In this document: one piece after another, positions 44,944-54,131 of the stretch
Layout: each line of letters opens with the position of its first letter
Position numbering within the stretch: the stretch's first letter is position 1
Source of the DNA: Candidatus Methanomethylophilus sp. 1R26
Lineage (GTDB): Archaea > Thermoplasmatota > Thermoplasmata > Methanomassiliicoccales > Methanomethylophilaceae
Direction of reading: 5' to 3'
NCBI RefSeq assembly: GCF_001481295.1
Contig: NZ_LOPS01000009.1
Location: forward strand, 1 to 60,940
DNA length: 60,940 bases
Position numbers and translations under genes: made by a program
The notes under the pieces: model-generated
Told to the model about the DNA's origin: nothing
The model's database searches: none
The model's input: the letters and a program-made list of their open reading frames with translations, nothing else

Positions 44944-46193
44944 TCAGATGAATACCGAGATCACCGATACCAGGATGATGGAGCCGACGAGGTCCATCAC
45001 CGACGAGGTGATCGGTATCGACTCATCGTCCGGGTCCAGGCCGAACTTGGTAGACGCCACGGCACGTAGTAGGACAGCAGGCTCAGGACGGCGGTGGTGA
45101 TCATCCCGGCGGCCATTATAATGGCCATGGATGTCAGGAAGCCGATCCCGCTCCCGCCGTTGACGAGGATGCATGCCGCGTAGGATATGGTGCCGATGTA
45201 GGCGAAGGTGATGACCGAGCAGACCAGGATCATCGCGAACTCTCCCCCGGCGCCTTTGGGGTTCCACCTGGGGGAGAGCGTACCCAGGTGGATGGCGGAG
45301 GAGAGCTTGGAGGTGAGCATCCCGGACAGGGCGTTCCCCTGGTTCAGGAACGCCGGCATCATGATCATGAGGACGCCGTACTGCACCAGGGAGTCCTCCT
45401 CGTCCTGGATGACGATCCCCGCCCCGATCTCGAATATGAGGCAGAACATCAGGACCGGGAGGGAGGCGTAGAAGATCCTCTTGGCCTCTCCGGAGAAGTC
45501 CCTGCGGCTGGTCTTGGCCTTAAGCATGCGCCAGGTGTACAGCGCGGTGACGGCGATGATGGCGACCGTCATTATTATGGTGGCCGTCTCCCCCCAGCTG
45601 TAATCGTCCATCTCGAGGAAGACCCAGGTGGCGAAGAATATCATCGGGACGGTGACTATGTCGCCGATGGCCGCGATGAGGGGGGCCGTGATGTTGTCCA
45701 CGTCCCATTCCCTCTTGTTCCCGACGTAGGCAATCAGGATGTTGAAGCACACCACGATGATCCCGGCCAAGAACCCTCCCACCGAGGAGATGAAGATGAG
45801 GTCCCAGATGTCGGCGTTCCCTCCGAACCAGATCAGCGCGACGAGCCAGGTGACGGCGCCCATGGCGATGCTCATGATGAGCGAGAGCGCTATGGCGGAG
45901 TCGAAGTTGGCGCGGAGAACCGTCCCCTTCCTGAGGCTCATCTCGAAGGTACCGATGTTCATGGCGGTGCCTATCCTGGAGCCCATCGCGCCGAAGATGT
46001 TCCCGCGCATCCCTATCGCGGAGTAGATGAGGATCATCATCCCCGAGATGGTCAGGATGTAGCTCTCCATGCTGTTGAGGACGAGGCCGGCGAAAAGATC
46101 GGCGGTGCCGGCGATGCAGAAGGCGGCGAGACCCATGATTATCGCGGACCCGTAGCGGGCCAGGAATCCGTCAGATCTCTTCTGCCTATCCAT
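44944..46193 (-). CDS. MgtE-type divalent cation transporter (two membrane domains), frameshifted
   Basis: About 416 aa and ten helices, formed by two tandem MgtE/SLC41 membrane domains with no CBS domain. The pore signatures are RGNIFGAMGSRIGTAMNIG (first) and NQGNALSGMLTSKLSSAIHL (second). The frame breaks near 45063; GTGGCC read as GTGCC restores YYVAVASTKFGLDPDDES, the conserved end of the second domain. GAGGAGG lies nine bases before the ATG at 46193, which decides the start; a TATA box (TTTATAAG) is at about 46239. Probably transports Mg2+ or another divalent ion. Confidence 0.88.
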
Positions 46194-46348
46194 CCGAAGA
46201 ACCTCCTCAGACCATGCGATCGAGTGCGACAAGGCATCACTCTTATAAATGGAAGACGGGAAGAGGCCCCGCATGCCTGCGGACAGCACGTGCCAGCCGT
46301 TCAGAAGGGCGTCTGGGACCGATGCAGGCCGGTCGTATTGATAGTGAT

Positions 46349-46459
46349 AATCATATATCGGCGATGCAATATTTCGCCGTAAATTCCGTTCAAGGGTGAA
46401 AGGAACTTGGTTATCTGCGTCGGCCGGAGACTCTCCGGCATGGTCCCGGGGGCGTCCGA
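46349..46459 (+). promoter_or_regulatory. Promoter and structured leader of the PhoU/TrkA_C pair
   Basis: TCATATATCG (46348-46357) would start transcription near 46380, giving a leader of about 80 nt that contains a perfect hairpin GCCGGAG-ACT-CTCCGGC at 46423-46439 close to the start codon. The rest of the 266-base gap to mgtE shows only the divergent mgtE promoter. Confidence 0.45.
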
Positions 46460-47176
46460 ATGAGCGAACCCGAAGACATCTCGGAACTCAAACACATAGA
46501 TATGACCGTGCGCGAGCTGCTCACGGAGATGAAGGATTCTTCCGAGGTCATCGTCGACCTCGCATACGCATCGCTGATGTACAACAGCACCAGCATGGCT
46601 GAGAAAGTGCGCGAGATCGAGGACGAGATGGACGATCTGAAGTTCGCCACCCGTTACAAGGTCCTCCTGTCCAGCAGGACCAGGGAGGACGCCAGGCAGC
46701 TGTCCGGCCTCCTGGAGGTCGCTTCCGCCGCCGACAGGATCTCGGACGCCGCTTCCGACATCGTGGGCCTGCTGAGGTTCCCTCCCGAAAAGCGCCCGTT
46801 CATCACCGAGATGCTCTCGGAGGCTGATGAGAAGATCAGGATGATCAGGATCGCCGACGGGTCGAGCATGGCCGGGAACACGATCGGCAAGCTCGCCGTC
46901 GAGGCCAACACCGGCTGCAAGATCATCGCCGTCAAGAACCGCCGCGGGTGGACCTACGACCCCGAGGGCAGCGCCAAGCTCCGCGCGGGGGATACCATAA
47001 TCGTCCGCGGGACCGACGACGGGGCCGACCTGCTCACCGAGTACGCTTCGGGCAAGAAGGAGTGGGAGTTCGAAGAACCTGTCTCCGAGGAGGAAGAGGA
47101 GACCTCGGACAAGGAGGACGAGAAGAACGAGGAGGAGCTGACCCAGGAGCTCAACGGGGAGGGCGATGGAGAATGA
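46460..47176 (+). CDS. PhoU and TrkA_C domain protein, first copy
   Basis: A 238-aa soluble protein: PhoU-like helical bundle (residues about 15-120, ELLTEMKDSSEVIVDLAYAS) followed by a TrkA_C/RCK_C ligand-binding domain (GNTIGKLAVEANTGCKIIAV, LRAGDTIIVRGTDDGADLL) and an acidic Glu/Asp-rich tail. Such proteins (COG3273) are thought to regulate ion transporters. It lies divergent to the MgtE-type transporter and overlaps its paralogue, which suggests that the two proteins gate it. Confidence 0.85.
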   Translation: MSEPEDISELKHIDMTVRELLTEMKDSSEVIVDLAYASLMYNSTSMAEKVREIEDEMDDLKFATRYKVLLSSRTREDARQLSGLLEVASAADRISDAASDIVGLLRFPPEKRPFITEMLSEADEKIRMIRIADGSSMAGNTIGKLAVEANTGCKIIAVKNRRGWTYDPEGSAKLRAGDTIIVRGTDDGADLLTEYASGKKEWEFEEPVSEEEEETSDKEDEKNEEELTQELNGEGDGE

Positions 47177-47754
47177 TGAGCCGTCTCGCCGCCATGCTCA
47201 CCGAGCTCAAGGACACCTCCGAGATGATGATCGATCTGGCATATTCGTCCCTGCTCTATGACAACACCGAGATCGCCGAGGAGGTCATCTCCCTCTCCAA
47301 CAGCCTCGACGGGCTGAGCGAGCGCATACAGGACGAGATGGCCAAGTCCGGCCAGAGCAATTCCGAGGAGGTTTACAGGGCGATCGTCACCGTGACCCTC
47401 ATGGACAGGATAATGGACATCGCCCACGCGGCGGAATCCATCGCCGACGTGGTCATCCGCGGTCTCGCGGAGCACCCTGTCCTCGCCATGTCCATCAGGG
47501 AGGCGGACACCACCATGTGCCTCGCCAAGGTCGCCGACGATTCGATCCTGGCAGGGAAGACCTTCGGAGAGGTCTCCCTCAGCACCGTCAGCGGCATGTT
47601 CGTCATCGCGGTCAGGCGCGGCGACGACTACATCTTCGGCCCCGGGGAGGAGACGAAGATGGAGGCCGGCGACATCCTCATAGCCAGAGGGCCCGAGGAA
47701 GGGGTCTCGTACTTCAAGGACCTCGCCGACGGGACCGAGAAATCGCTGGACTGA
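47173..47754 (+). CDS. PhoU and TrkA_C domain protein, second copy
   Basis: A 193-aa paralogue of the preceding gene: PhoU-like bundle (LTELKDTSEMMIDLAYSSLL) and TrkA_C domain (GKTFGEVSLSTVSGMFVIAV, MEAGDILIARGPEEGVSYF), without the acidic tail. The start codon overlaps the upstream stop, so the two are made together and may form a heteromer. Role in cation transport control is inferred from domains and location. Confidence 0.85.
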   Translation: MMSRLAAMLTELKDTSEMMIDLAYSSLLYDNTEIAEEVISLSNSLDGLSERIQDEMAKSGQSNSEEVYRAIVTVTLMDRIMDIAHAAESIADVVIRGLAEHPVLAMSIREADTTMCLAKVADDSILAGKTFGEVSLSTVSGMFVIAVRRGDDYIFGPGEETKMEAGDILIARGPEEGVSYFKDLADGTEKSLD

Positions 47755-47768
47755 CGGTTTTTATTCCA

Positions 47769-48146
47769 TCAGGCCGCCAGGGCGATCCCCGCCCAGCGTC
47801 CGGCGGCCGCTCCGCCCAGGCAGAGGACCACGGTCCCGAGGAAGTTCATCGCTGCGTCGCCGAAGCGCCCGTTCGAGAACAGCACCGTGGTGTCCAGAGC
47901 GAATGTGGACATGGTGGTGAACGCTCCGAAGAAGCCGGTGAACATCAGCAGCCTGGCCTCCTGCGATATGCCGGTGAGGCTGAACGTCAGGAGCGCCAGC
48001 AGGAAAGACCCGATGAAGTTGACCGCGAGGGTGGCCCACGGGAACTGCGTCGAGTCGATGTAATAGATGAACAGGTAGCGGACGGCCGCTCCGATCGCTC
48101 CGCCGGCAGCGACGATGAGAAGGCATGCAGGCAGGCTCAGTTCCAT
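47769..48146 (-). CDS. fluC: Fluoride channel FluC/CrcB
   Basis: A 125-aa four-helix fluoride exporter that works as a dual-topology dimer. GGAIGAAVRYLFIYYI, the NFIGSFLLALL asparagine helix and GFFGAFTTMSTFALD (helix-3 break with the phenylalanine/threonine track) are diagnostic. A TATA box (ATTTATCC, about 48170) leaves a leader of only about a dozen bases, so no fluoride riboswitch is present. Confidence 0.93.
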   Translation of the reverse strand: MELSLPACLLIVAAGGAIGAAVRYLFIYYIDSTQFPWATLAVNFIGSFLLALLTFSLTGISQEARLLMFTGFFGAFTTMSTFALDTTVLFSNGRFGDAAMNFLGTVVLCLGGAAAGRWAGIALAA

Positions 48147-48223
48147 GAACGGTCGCCAGAGGCGGGACGGATAAATAATTGACGGGACCGAAGCCGGAAC
48201 CGATCAGAAGTTAGAATGAGAAG

Positions 48224-48298
48224 TGGTAGCCCCGACCAGATTCGAACTGATGTCCAAAGATCCAGAGTCTCCGATGATTGACACTACACTACGGGGCT
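48224..48298 (-). tRNA. tRNA-Gln (CUG)
   Basis: Acceptor AGCCCCG / CGGGGCT with discriminator A and encoded CCA (48224-48226); anticodon loop CTCTGGA gives CUG; T-loop TTCGAAT. The D-arm (GTGTAGTGTCAATCAT) appears one base short of the usual GTGTAGTGG form, perhaps another lost G. A TATA-like CTTAATAAC (48327-48335) is about 30 bases upstream, behind an AACCGCC/GGCGGTT hairpin. Confidence 0.85.
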
Positions 48299-48378
48299 AT
48301 TGAACCGCCATATCCGGCGGTTGTTATTAAGCGTTTCTGTTGTGCCCCAGAGGGGGCACGGGATAGGCATCCCGGGAA

Positions 48379-49016
48379 TCACTGGAGGGCCGCTTCGACC
48401 TTCTTGAAGATCTCGTTGATGTCGCCGACGCGTCGATCCTGACGAGCTTGTCGGCGTTCTTGTAGTAGCCGATGAGGGGCTCGGTGTTCTTGTGGTAGGT
48501 CTCGAGCCTCTTCTTGACAGTCTCCTCCTTGTCATCGTCCCTCTGGTAGAGCTTGGATCCGCACTTGTCGCAGATGCCGTCGACCTTCGGAGGGTTGTTG
48601 GTGAGGTGGTACACCGCGTTGCACTCGGGGTTGGGGCAGGAGCGCCTCTGGGTCAGCCTCTTGACGAGGATGTCGTCGGCCACATCGATGTCGAGGGCGA
48701 GGTCGATGTTCAGCTCCTTGTCGAGGGCCTCTGCCTGCTCGATGGTCCTGGGGAACCCGTCGAAGATGATGCCGGGGACCTTGCCGAGGCTCCTGATCTT
48801 CTCCTTCATGAGGTTGATGATGACCTCGTTGGGGACGAGCCCTCCGGCGTCCATGTACTTCTTGGCGGTCTTGCCCAGCTCGGTCCCGTTCCTGACGGCC
48901 TCGCGGAGCATGTCGCCCGTGGAAAGTCTGACGTATCCGAGCTCGGTCTCGATCTTCTCTCCCTGGGTTCCTTTCCCGGCCCCGGGGGGTCCCAGAAGTA
49001 CAATCATGGATTTCAT
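48379..49016 (-). CDS. adk: Adenylate kinase, zinc-lid type, frameshifted at the end
   Basis: A 212-aa AMP/ATP phosphotransferase. P-loop LLGPPGAGKGTQ, AMP-site RLSTGDMLREAV and FDGFPRTIEQAEAL are clear; the long LID has a four-cysteine zinc site (CPNPEC ... CDKCG). Near 48426 a lost G shifts the last 16 residues; restoring it gives SGDINEIFKKVEAALQ. A TATA box (CTTTTAAC, about 49043) is 27 bases from the ATG at 49016, fitting a leaderless start. In many archaea adk lies next to secY; here it has moved. Confidence 0.95.
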
Positions 49017-49053
49017 ATGGGACGGTAGAAGGAAGGCGGTTAAAAGGGTGATG

Positions 49054-49072
49054 GGCGGGGCGGCGCCCCGCC
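49054..49072 (-). terminator. Hairpin after the DUF308 gene
   Basis: Perfect 8-bp stem GGCGGGGC-GGC-GCCCCGCC followed on the minus strand by a TTTT tract that merges with the adk promoter. Confidence 0.6.
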
Positions 49073-49092
49073 GAAGCTGTTTCGCGCTGCTG

Positions 49093-49626
49093 TCAGGCGA
49101 TGACGCCCTTCAGCCTGTAGGCGCCGTACATCCTGACGATCCCGGCGGCGGCCACGAAGGCGCCGATCACGATCATCACGACGTCCGCCGTGTCGTCGAG
49201 GTTGAAGAGGGCGATGATGCCGGTGACGATCATCAGCACCGCGACGGCGACGTTGACGATCTTGGAGCCGCTGTCCGGGAGGCCGAAGGCCGGGATGCCG
49301 AGCAGGGAGAGGACGCCGATCACGATCAGGCCCACGGCCAGAAGGGCCATGAGGACGTCCGAGATCAGCGCCGGGACCAGTATGAGGATGAGCCCGAGCA
49401 GGAGGTAGAGCCCTCCCATGAGCATCCCTCCCCCGCCGAATCCGACGGAGGCGGCGCCTACGAATATCAGGACCGCCCAGATGACCAGGATCACGCCGAC
49501 GGCGATCAGGATTATCTCCAGGGCATCCTCGCCGAGGACGGCTATGGCTATGCCGATAATAAGTGCCAGGAGCCCTTCGGCGAACTGCATCGCGCAGAGC
49601 TTCTTGCGTTCGTTCACGCTTATCAT
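49093..49626 (-). CDS. DUF308/HdeD-like membrane protein
   Basis: A 177-aa protein of about six hydrophobic helices in pairs, with glycine-rich turns (GGGGMLMGGLYLLLGLILIL), resembling the short-repeat DUF308 (HdeD) family. Function unknown; HdeD is linked to acid resistance in enterobacteria, but that should not be transferred here. A TATA box at about 49651-49658 sits 28 bases before the ATG, supporting a leaderless start at 49626. Confidence 0.8.
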   Translation of the reverse strand: MISVNERKKLCAMQFAEGLLALIIGIAIAVLGEDALEIILIAVGVILVIWAVLIFVGAASVGFGGGGMLMGGLYLLLGLILILVPALISDVLMALLAVGLIVIGVLSLLGIPAFGLPDSGSKIVNVAVAVLMIVTGIIALFNLDDTADVVMIVIGAFVAAAGIVRMYGAYRLKGVIA

Positions 49627-49732
49627 GAGGCGGGAATCGGCGCCGGCCCGTATAATTGTGGCGACCGCGCAGAGGCATCGCGCGCATGCGCATTCTTATA
49701 ACCAATAACGTGAATCGGCATGGCCGATAGAA

Positions 49733-51172
49733 ATGGCCCTGGACGAGAAGATATTGAAGCAGCTGGAGGCTGTCGTCGGGAAGGACGGCATATCCACAAG
49801 CGCAGCGGTGCTGTACACCTACGGTTTCGACGCATCCGTGTACCACAGCAGCCCGGATGTGGTCGTCCAGCCCACATCCACCGAGCAGGTGTCCGAGATC
49901 ATGAAGATCGCCTACGCGAACGGCATACCCGTGGTGCCGAGGGGCGCCGGGACCGGGCTCTGCGGCGCCGCCGTCCCCATCATGGGCGGGATCTGCCTCG
50001 CGATGCAGAAGATGAACAGGATCCTCAACGTCAGCGTCAAGGACCTCTGGGTCGACGTCGAGGCCGGGGTCGTATACAACGACCTCAACGCCGAGCTCGC
50101 CAAGTACGGGTTCTTTTTCCCCCCCGTCCCCCGGTCCGGGGAGGCGTGCCAGGTCGGCGGCATGGTCGCCACCAACGCCTCCGGCATGAGGGCCGTCAAG
50201 TACGGGGCCACCAGGGACTACGTCCTCGGTCTGACGTTCGTCAGGGCCAACGGGGACATCGTCCGCTGCGGCACCAGGACCATCAAGGATGCTTCTGGGT
50301 ACCAGCTGGCACGCCTTATGTGCGGGTCCGAGGGGACCCTCGGGGTCATCACCGAGATAACCTTCAAGCTGACCACCAAGCCGAAGAAGTCCGCCTCCGC
50401 CCTGGTGACCTTCGGCTCCGTCGTCCAGGCCGGGAAATGCATCTCTGCCATCATCGCCAAGCCCCTCATCCCCGCATCCTGCGAGCTGCTGGACTCCACC
50501 TCCATCGAGGCGGTCAACAAGGCCAGGGGCCACCCGCTTCCCGATGCCGAGGCCATAATCATCGTCGAGGTCGACGGTGAGACCGATGAGGTCATCAGGA
50601 GGGACCTGAAGGTGGTCGAGGAGGTCGCCGCCGAGCAGGGCGCCGAGTCCGTGACCCCGTCCTTCGACAGCGCGCAGATCGCCAAGTGGACAGACGCCAG
50701 GAAGTCCGTCCTCGCCTCGCTCTCCGCCCTGATGCCCGGCTACTCCTGCGTCTCGCTGGCGGACGACATGGGCGTGCCGGTGTCCCGCGTGCCCGAGGCC
50801 GTCGAGAAGTTCCAGGCCATCGCCAAGAAGAACAACGTCATCGTCGCCGTTTACGGCCACGCCTCGGACGGGAACCTCCACAGCAAGATGCTCCTGAAGG
50901 TCGGAGACGCCGACGAGTGGGACCGCGGGATCAAGACCGCGGACGAGATCTTCGATGCCTCCATATCCCTGGGCGGGACCGTCACCGGGGAGCACGGGGT
51001 CGGGATCTCCAAGGCCGTGAAGTTCCAGGAGGAGAGGAAGACCGAGCTCGACTGCATCCTCGCGATCAAGCAGGCCATGGACCCCAAGAACATCCTGAAC
51101 CCCGGGAAGGCCGCTCAGTGGCGCGGCACCGTCAAGAGGAACCTCAGGTACCCCTGCGAAGAGTACATGTGA
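49733..51172 (+). CDS. glcD: FAD-linked oxidase, GlcD/D-lactate dehydrogenase type
   Basis: A 479-aa member of the VAO/PCMH flavoprotein family: FAD-binding PVVPRGAGTGLCGAAVPIMG, the second FAD region KYGATRDYVLGLTFV, and the C-terminal GTVTGEHGVGISK with NPGKA. It oxidises 2-hydroxy acids such as glycolate or D-lactate. No iron-sulfur (GlcF/HdrD-like) partner lies beside it; in methanogens a link to an HdrD-type protein has been suggested, which is inference here. TATA at about 49694, start 49733. Confidence 0.92.
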   Translation: MALDEKILKQLEAVVGKDGISTSAAVLYTYGFDASVYHSSPDVVVQPTSTEQVSEIMKIAYANGIPVVPRGAGTGLCGAAVPIMGGICLAMQKMNRILNVSVKDLWVDVEAGVVYNDLNAELAKYGFFFPPVPRSGEACQVGGMVATNASGMRAVKYGATRDYVLGLTFVRANGDIVRCGTRTIKDASGYQLARLMCGSEGTLGVITEITFKLTTKPKKSASALVTFGSVVQAGKCISAIIAKPLIPASCELLDSTSIEAVNKARGHPLPDAEAIIIVEVDGETDEVIRRDLKVVEEVAAEQGAESVTPSFDSAQIAKWTDARKSVLASLSALMPGYSCVSLADDMGVPVSRVPEAVEKFQAIAKKNNVIVAVYGHASDGNLHSKMLLKVGDADEWDRGIKTADEIFDASISLGGTVTGEHGVGISKAVKFQEERKTELDCILAIKQAMDPKNILNPGKAAQWRGTVKRNLRYPCEEYM

Positions 51173-51176
51173 AACC

Positions 51177-51217
51177 GGGCGGGCTCCCTCGGGCCTGCCC
51201 AATTTTCTTTCCTTTTT
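51177..51217 (+). terminator. Terminator after glcD
   Basis: Hairpin GGGCGGGC / GCCTGCCC four bases after the stop, followed by TTTTCTTTCCTTTTT. Confidence 0.75.
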
Positions 51218-51245
51218 CCAACTTGATCTGCCGCCGACATCCGCC

Positions 51246-51264
51246 GAACCGGCCGTGCCGGTTC
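51246..51264 (-). terminator. Hairpin overlapping the site-2 protease stop
   Basis: Perfect 8-bp stem GAACCGGC-CGT-GCCGGTTC, its last two bases inside the stop codon of the minus-strand gene. Confidence 0.55.
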
Positions 51265-51913
51265 AGGAGTAGTAGATCGTCGGCATGAACCAGAACGAGA
51301 TGAACAGCACCACGGCTATCCCCATGGCGAGCGCGTAAATCCCGGTGTTCCACCTGAGGATCTTGGCGCCGTCGAGAGGGCCGAAGGGCAGCATGTTGAA
51401 CAGTGCCAGCGAAGCGTTCATGCTTGCCATGAGGTAAACGGGGACGACATAGGCGGTCTCGTTCAGGACCAGGCTCCCTGCGATGCCGACGGCCGCGAGG
51501 AACATGTTGACCGCGGGCCCGGCGATGCTTATCCTGCCGTTGTCCTCCACGGTCATGTTCCCCCTGATGTACACCGCCCCGGGGGCGGCGAAGAGGAAGC
51601 CGAAGACGGACATGACGAGGGCCAGCAGGAGGCCCATCGGGTACATCCTGTACTCTGCCCAGCATCCGAGGTCCTGGGACATGAACTTGTGGCCCATCTC
51701 GTGGCCCACGAAGCTCAGGAGCATGATGACGAAGATGACCGCGAACATCGCCCCGTACTCCGAGCCGCCGAAGTGGCGCTCGAAATAGTCCGCCACGCTC
51801 CCGGACCTGAACATGATGACGACCGCGGCCGTCAGGACAAGCGTGGAGATGAATATGTCGCGGATCTCGCGGGGACTGAAACTGTGGGCGCTGGACAACC
51901 TGCCGCTCATCAT
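51263..51913 (-). CDS. Site-2 protease family peptidase (M50)
   Basis: A 216-aa intramembrane metalloprotease with about six helices. The zinc motif is SFVGHEMGHKF (HExxH) and the third ligand lies in MLPFGPLDGAKIL. It has no PDZ or CBS domain. Members cut membrane-bound regulators within the bilayer; the substrate here is unknown. The ATG at 51913 has AGGAG six bases upstream. The promoter TATA box is shared with the divergent PAPS-like gene. Confidence 0.9.
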   Translation of the reverse strand: MMSGRLSSAHSFSPREIRDIFISTLVLTAAVVIMFRSGSVADYFERHFGGSEYGAMFAVIFVIMLLSFVGHEMGHKFMSQDLGCWAEYRMYPMGLLLALVMSVFGFLFAAPGAVYIRGNMTVEDNGRISIAGPAVNMFLAAVGIAGSLVLNETAYVVPVYLMASMNASLALFNMLPFGPLDGAKILRWNTGIYALAMGIAVVLFISFWFMPTIYYS

Positions 51914-51950
51914 GACTGCTCCTAGTCTGCATATGTAAAAGCCAATCACT

Positions 51951-51957
51951 TATAAAT
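51951..51957. promoter_or_regulatory. Shared bidirectional TATA box
   Basis: ACTTATAAATC reads as a TATA box in both directions. It is 26 bases from the leaderless ATG at 51980 on the plus strand and about 25 bases from the expected start of the site-2 protease transcript on the minus strand. Confidence 0.6.
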
Positions 51958-51979
51958 CGGGAGCGGATGGGCATCAGAG

Positions 51980-53568
51980 ATGGATGCTCAACCGAGGAAC
52001 GCGGCCAACGGCAAGGAGACCATGAGGTGGTGCGACGCCTGCGGCACGCTGATCCTGGGAGCGCGCTGCTCCGTATGCGGTTCCGCCGGCAGGGAGTTCG
52101 AGGTCAACAGCCCCGGCGACATACGCCCCTGCATGGGGGACAGCAGGGGCATCCTCGAAGGTCTCCTCAGGGACGCCTTCGGCACCGCCGCCCCCATCGA
52201 GCGCAAGGCGGTGTTCTTCAACAAGGTGCCGGGCGAGGACCGCACGGACGAGATCGTGGCCCACGGGTCCGTCATAGGCATCCTCAGGTTCGACATCCCG
52301 TCCGAGAGGCTGCAGGTGGAGCTGCGCCTGCGCGGCGCGGAGCTGTTCGCGCCCGTAGCTTCGAAGAACGTCGTATCGATCTCCGGCGTCTCGGGGCACC
52401 TCAAGGGCAAGGGCGTGGCGGGGGAGAACGTCTCCGCCATCATCGGGGAGTTCCGCAGCGGAGACCCCATCATCGTCAGGAAAGGCACCAAGACCGGCCC
52501 CGGCGTGGCCATGGCCGATTCGGCGGACATGAGGTCCGCTGAGAAAGCGCTCCGCGTGAGGGACCTCGGGGCCCCGTCCGGCCCGCCCCTGTCTCCGGAT
52601 GCCGATGATAGGACATTCGTCGCCTGCAACAGGGAGCACCTGGAATCCATAGAGCGCAGGGCCGTGGGGGAGATCCGCAGCTACGTGAAGGGCAGGAAGC
52701 AGTCGGTCACGGTGTCGTTCTCGGGAGGGAAGGACTCCCTCGCCGCCTGCGGGCTCGCCATCGAGGCCGTCGGGTCCCCGGAGCTGCTCTTCACCGACAC
52801 CGGCCTGGAGTTCCCGGAGACGGTCGCGTACGTCAGGCGCTTCGCGGAGGAGAAGGGGCTGAAGCTGCATGCCGCCGAGGCGGGGAGCGCGTTCCGCGAC
52901 AACGTCGATACCTTCGGCCCCCCGGCCAAGGATTTCAGGTGGTGCTGCAAGGTCTGCAAGCTCGGCCCGATAACCGACCTCATCGCCCGCGACTTCCCCC
53001 GCGGGACCGTCACCTGCGAGGGGAACCGCTCCCTGGAGTCGTTCTCCCGCTCCGGGACGGAGTTCGTGTCGAGGAACCCCTTCGTCCCCAACCAGACCAA
53101 CCTCAACCCGGTCAGGGATTGGTGCGCGGCCGAGATCTGGGGCTACATCTGGATGAAGGGCCTGGACTACAATCCCCTGTACAACAGGGACTTCGAGAGG
53201 ATCGGGTGCTACCTGTGCGCCTCTTGCCTCGCCAGCGAATGGAGGAACACCAAGAGGATCCACCCGGAGATGTACTCGGATTGGGAGGCGTACCTTCACA
53301 GGTACGCCGAGTCCAGGGGCCTGCCGCCCGAGTACGTGGACCTCGGCTTCTGGAGGTGGAAGGTCCTCCCCCCGAAGATGAGGCAGCTGGCGGACAGCAT
53401 GGGGCTGGACCTCCGCGGCGGCCCGGAGGGCGGCGGAATGTCCATGAAGCTCATGAAGGGCGCCTCGGTGTGCGTCGCCGGCGGTTATTCCATGGAGCCG
53501 TGGCCACGATGCCGAGGAAGAGGGATTTCTCGTACGTGGAGGATGCCCTGAGGACCGTCGCGAGGTGA
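51980..53568 (+). CDS. PUA-containing PAPS-reductase-like protein, frameshifted
   Basis: About 529 aa: N-terminal zinc ribbon (CDACGTLILGARCSVCG), a PUA-like RNA-binding region (residues about 110-175, with GEFRSGDPIIVRKGTKTGPG), and a PP-loop domain of the PAPS-reductase family (SVTVSFSGGKDSLAACGLA) with several cysteines (WCCKVCKLGP, CYLCASCLASEW). PUA plus PP-loop suggests an RNA sulfur or adenylation chemistry rather than sulfate reduction. The frame breaks near 53497 (GAGGCC read as GAGCC); restored end is TMPRKRDFSYVEDALRTVAR. It may continue into the next gene. Confidence 0.85.
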
Positions 53569-54101
53569 AGTACTCGCCGGAGTTTGAGATTGCCCTGGTG
53601 AGAACGCCTTACGGGCGCGCAAGGCTGTTCGGCGGGGGGCAGATCTCCGTGACAGCGGAGAACGCGGAGGATGCCGAGCGCATGTTCGCCAAGGCCGGGA
53701 AGGCCCTGGTCCGCGCCGAGCTGTGCACCGAGTGCGGAATCTGCGCCAAGTCCTGCCCCAGGCACGCCATCAGGATAAAGGGGGGCATGAGGGTCGACCC
53801 GGAGAGATGCACCTCCTGCGGCAGGTGCGAGGCTTCGTGCATGGTCGTTCACTTCTACGACAAGATCATGGAAGGGAAGGCCGCGCCGGCCCCGGAGAAG
53901 TGCCAGGTGTCTCCGGGCCCCGCTGACAGCAGGGGGCCCCGCAGGGAACGCTCCGGTCCCGGCCGGCGCGGGAGGTACTCCACCGGCAGGTATTCTGGGC
54001 AGAGGCGCGGACGGGCGCCCTCCGGATCCCCGCGCAGGGAAGGGAACGGGCATCCGCGAGACCGCAGGCGGGACGGCGGACGGGCGCCTCCCCGCCCGTG
54101 A
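53565..54101 (+). CDS. Two-cluster ferredoxin domain protein with basic tail
   Basis: A 178-aa product starting at GTG that overlaps the preceding stop. Residues 1-45 (TPYGRARLFGGGQISVTAEN) and two 4Fe-4S motifs (CTECGICAKSCP, CTSCGRCEASCM) match the C-terminal domain often fused to archaeal PAPS-reductase-like proteins; restoring one G at 53565 (GAGGGTGAAG) would make one 700-residue protein. The last 75 residues are a disordered Arg/Gly/Pro-rich tail, a possible RNA-binding region. It probably supplies electrons to the PP-loop enzyme. Confidence 0.8.
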   Translation: MKYSPEFEIALVRTPYGRARLFGGGQISVTAENAEDAERMFAKAGKALVRAELCTECGICAKSCPRHAIRIKGGMRVDPERCTSCGRCEASCMVVHFYDKIMEGKAAPAPEKCQVSPGPADSRGPRRERSGPGRRGRYSTGRYSGQRRGRAPSGSPRREGNGHPRDRRRDGGRAPPRP

Positions 54102-54131
54102 AGATTTATAAGGCCCACAGGATGCTCCATC

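Noticed and set aside
47769-48223. Fluoride riboswitch upstream of fluC
   Set aside because: The predicted transcript start leaves about a dozen leader bases, too short for a crcB motif, and no conserved motif sequence is visible.
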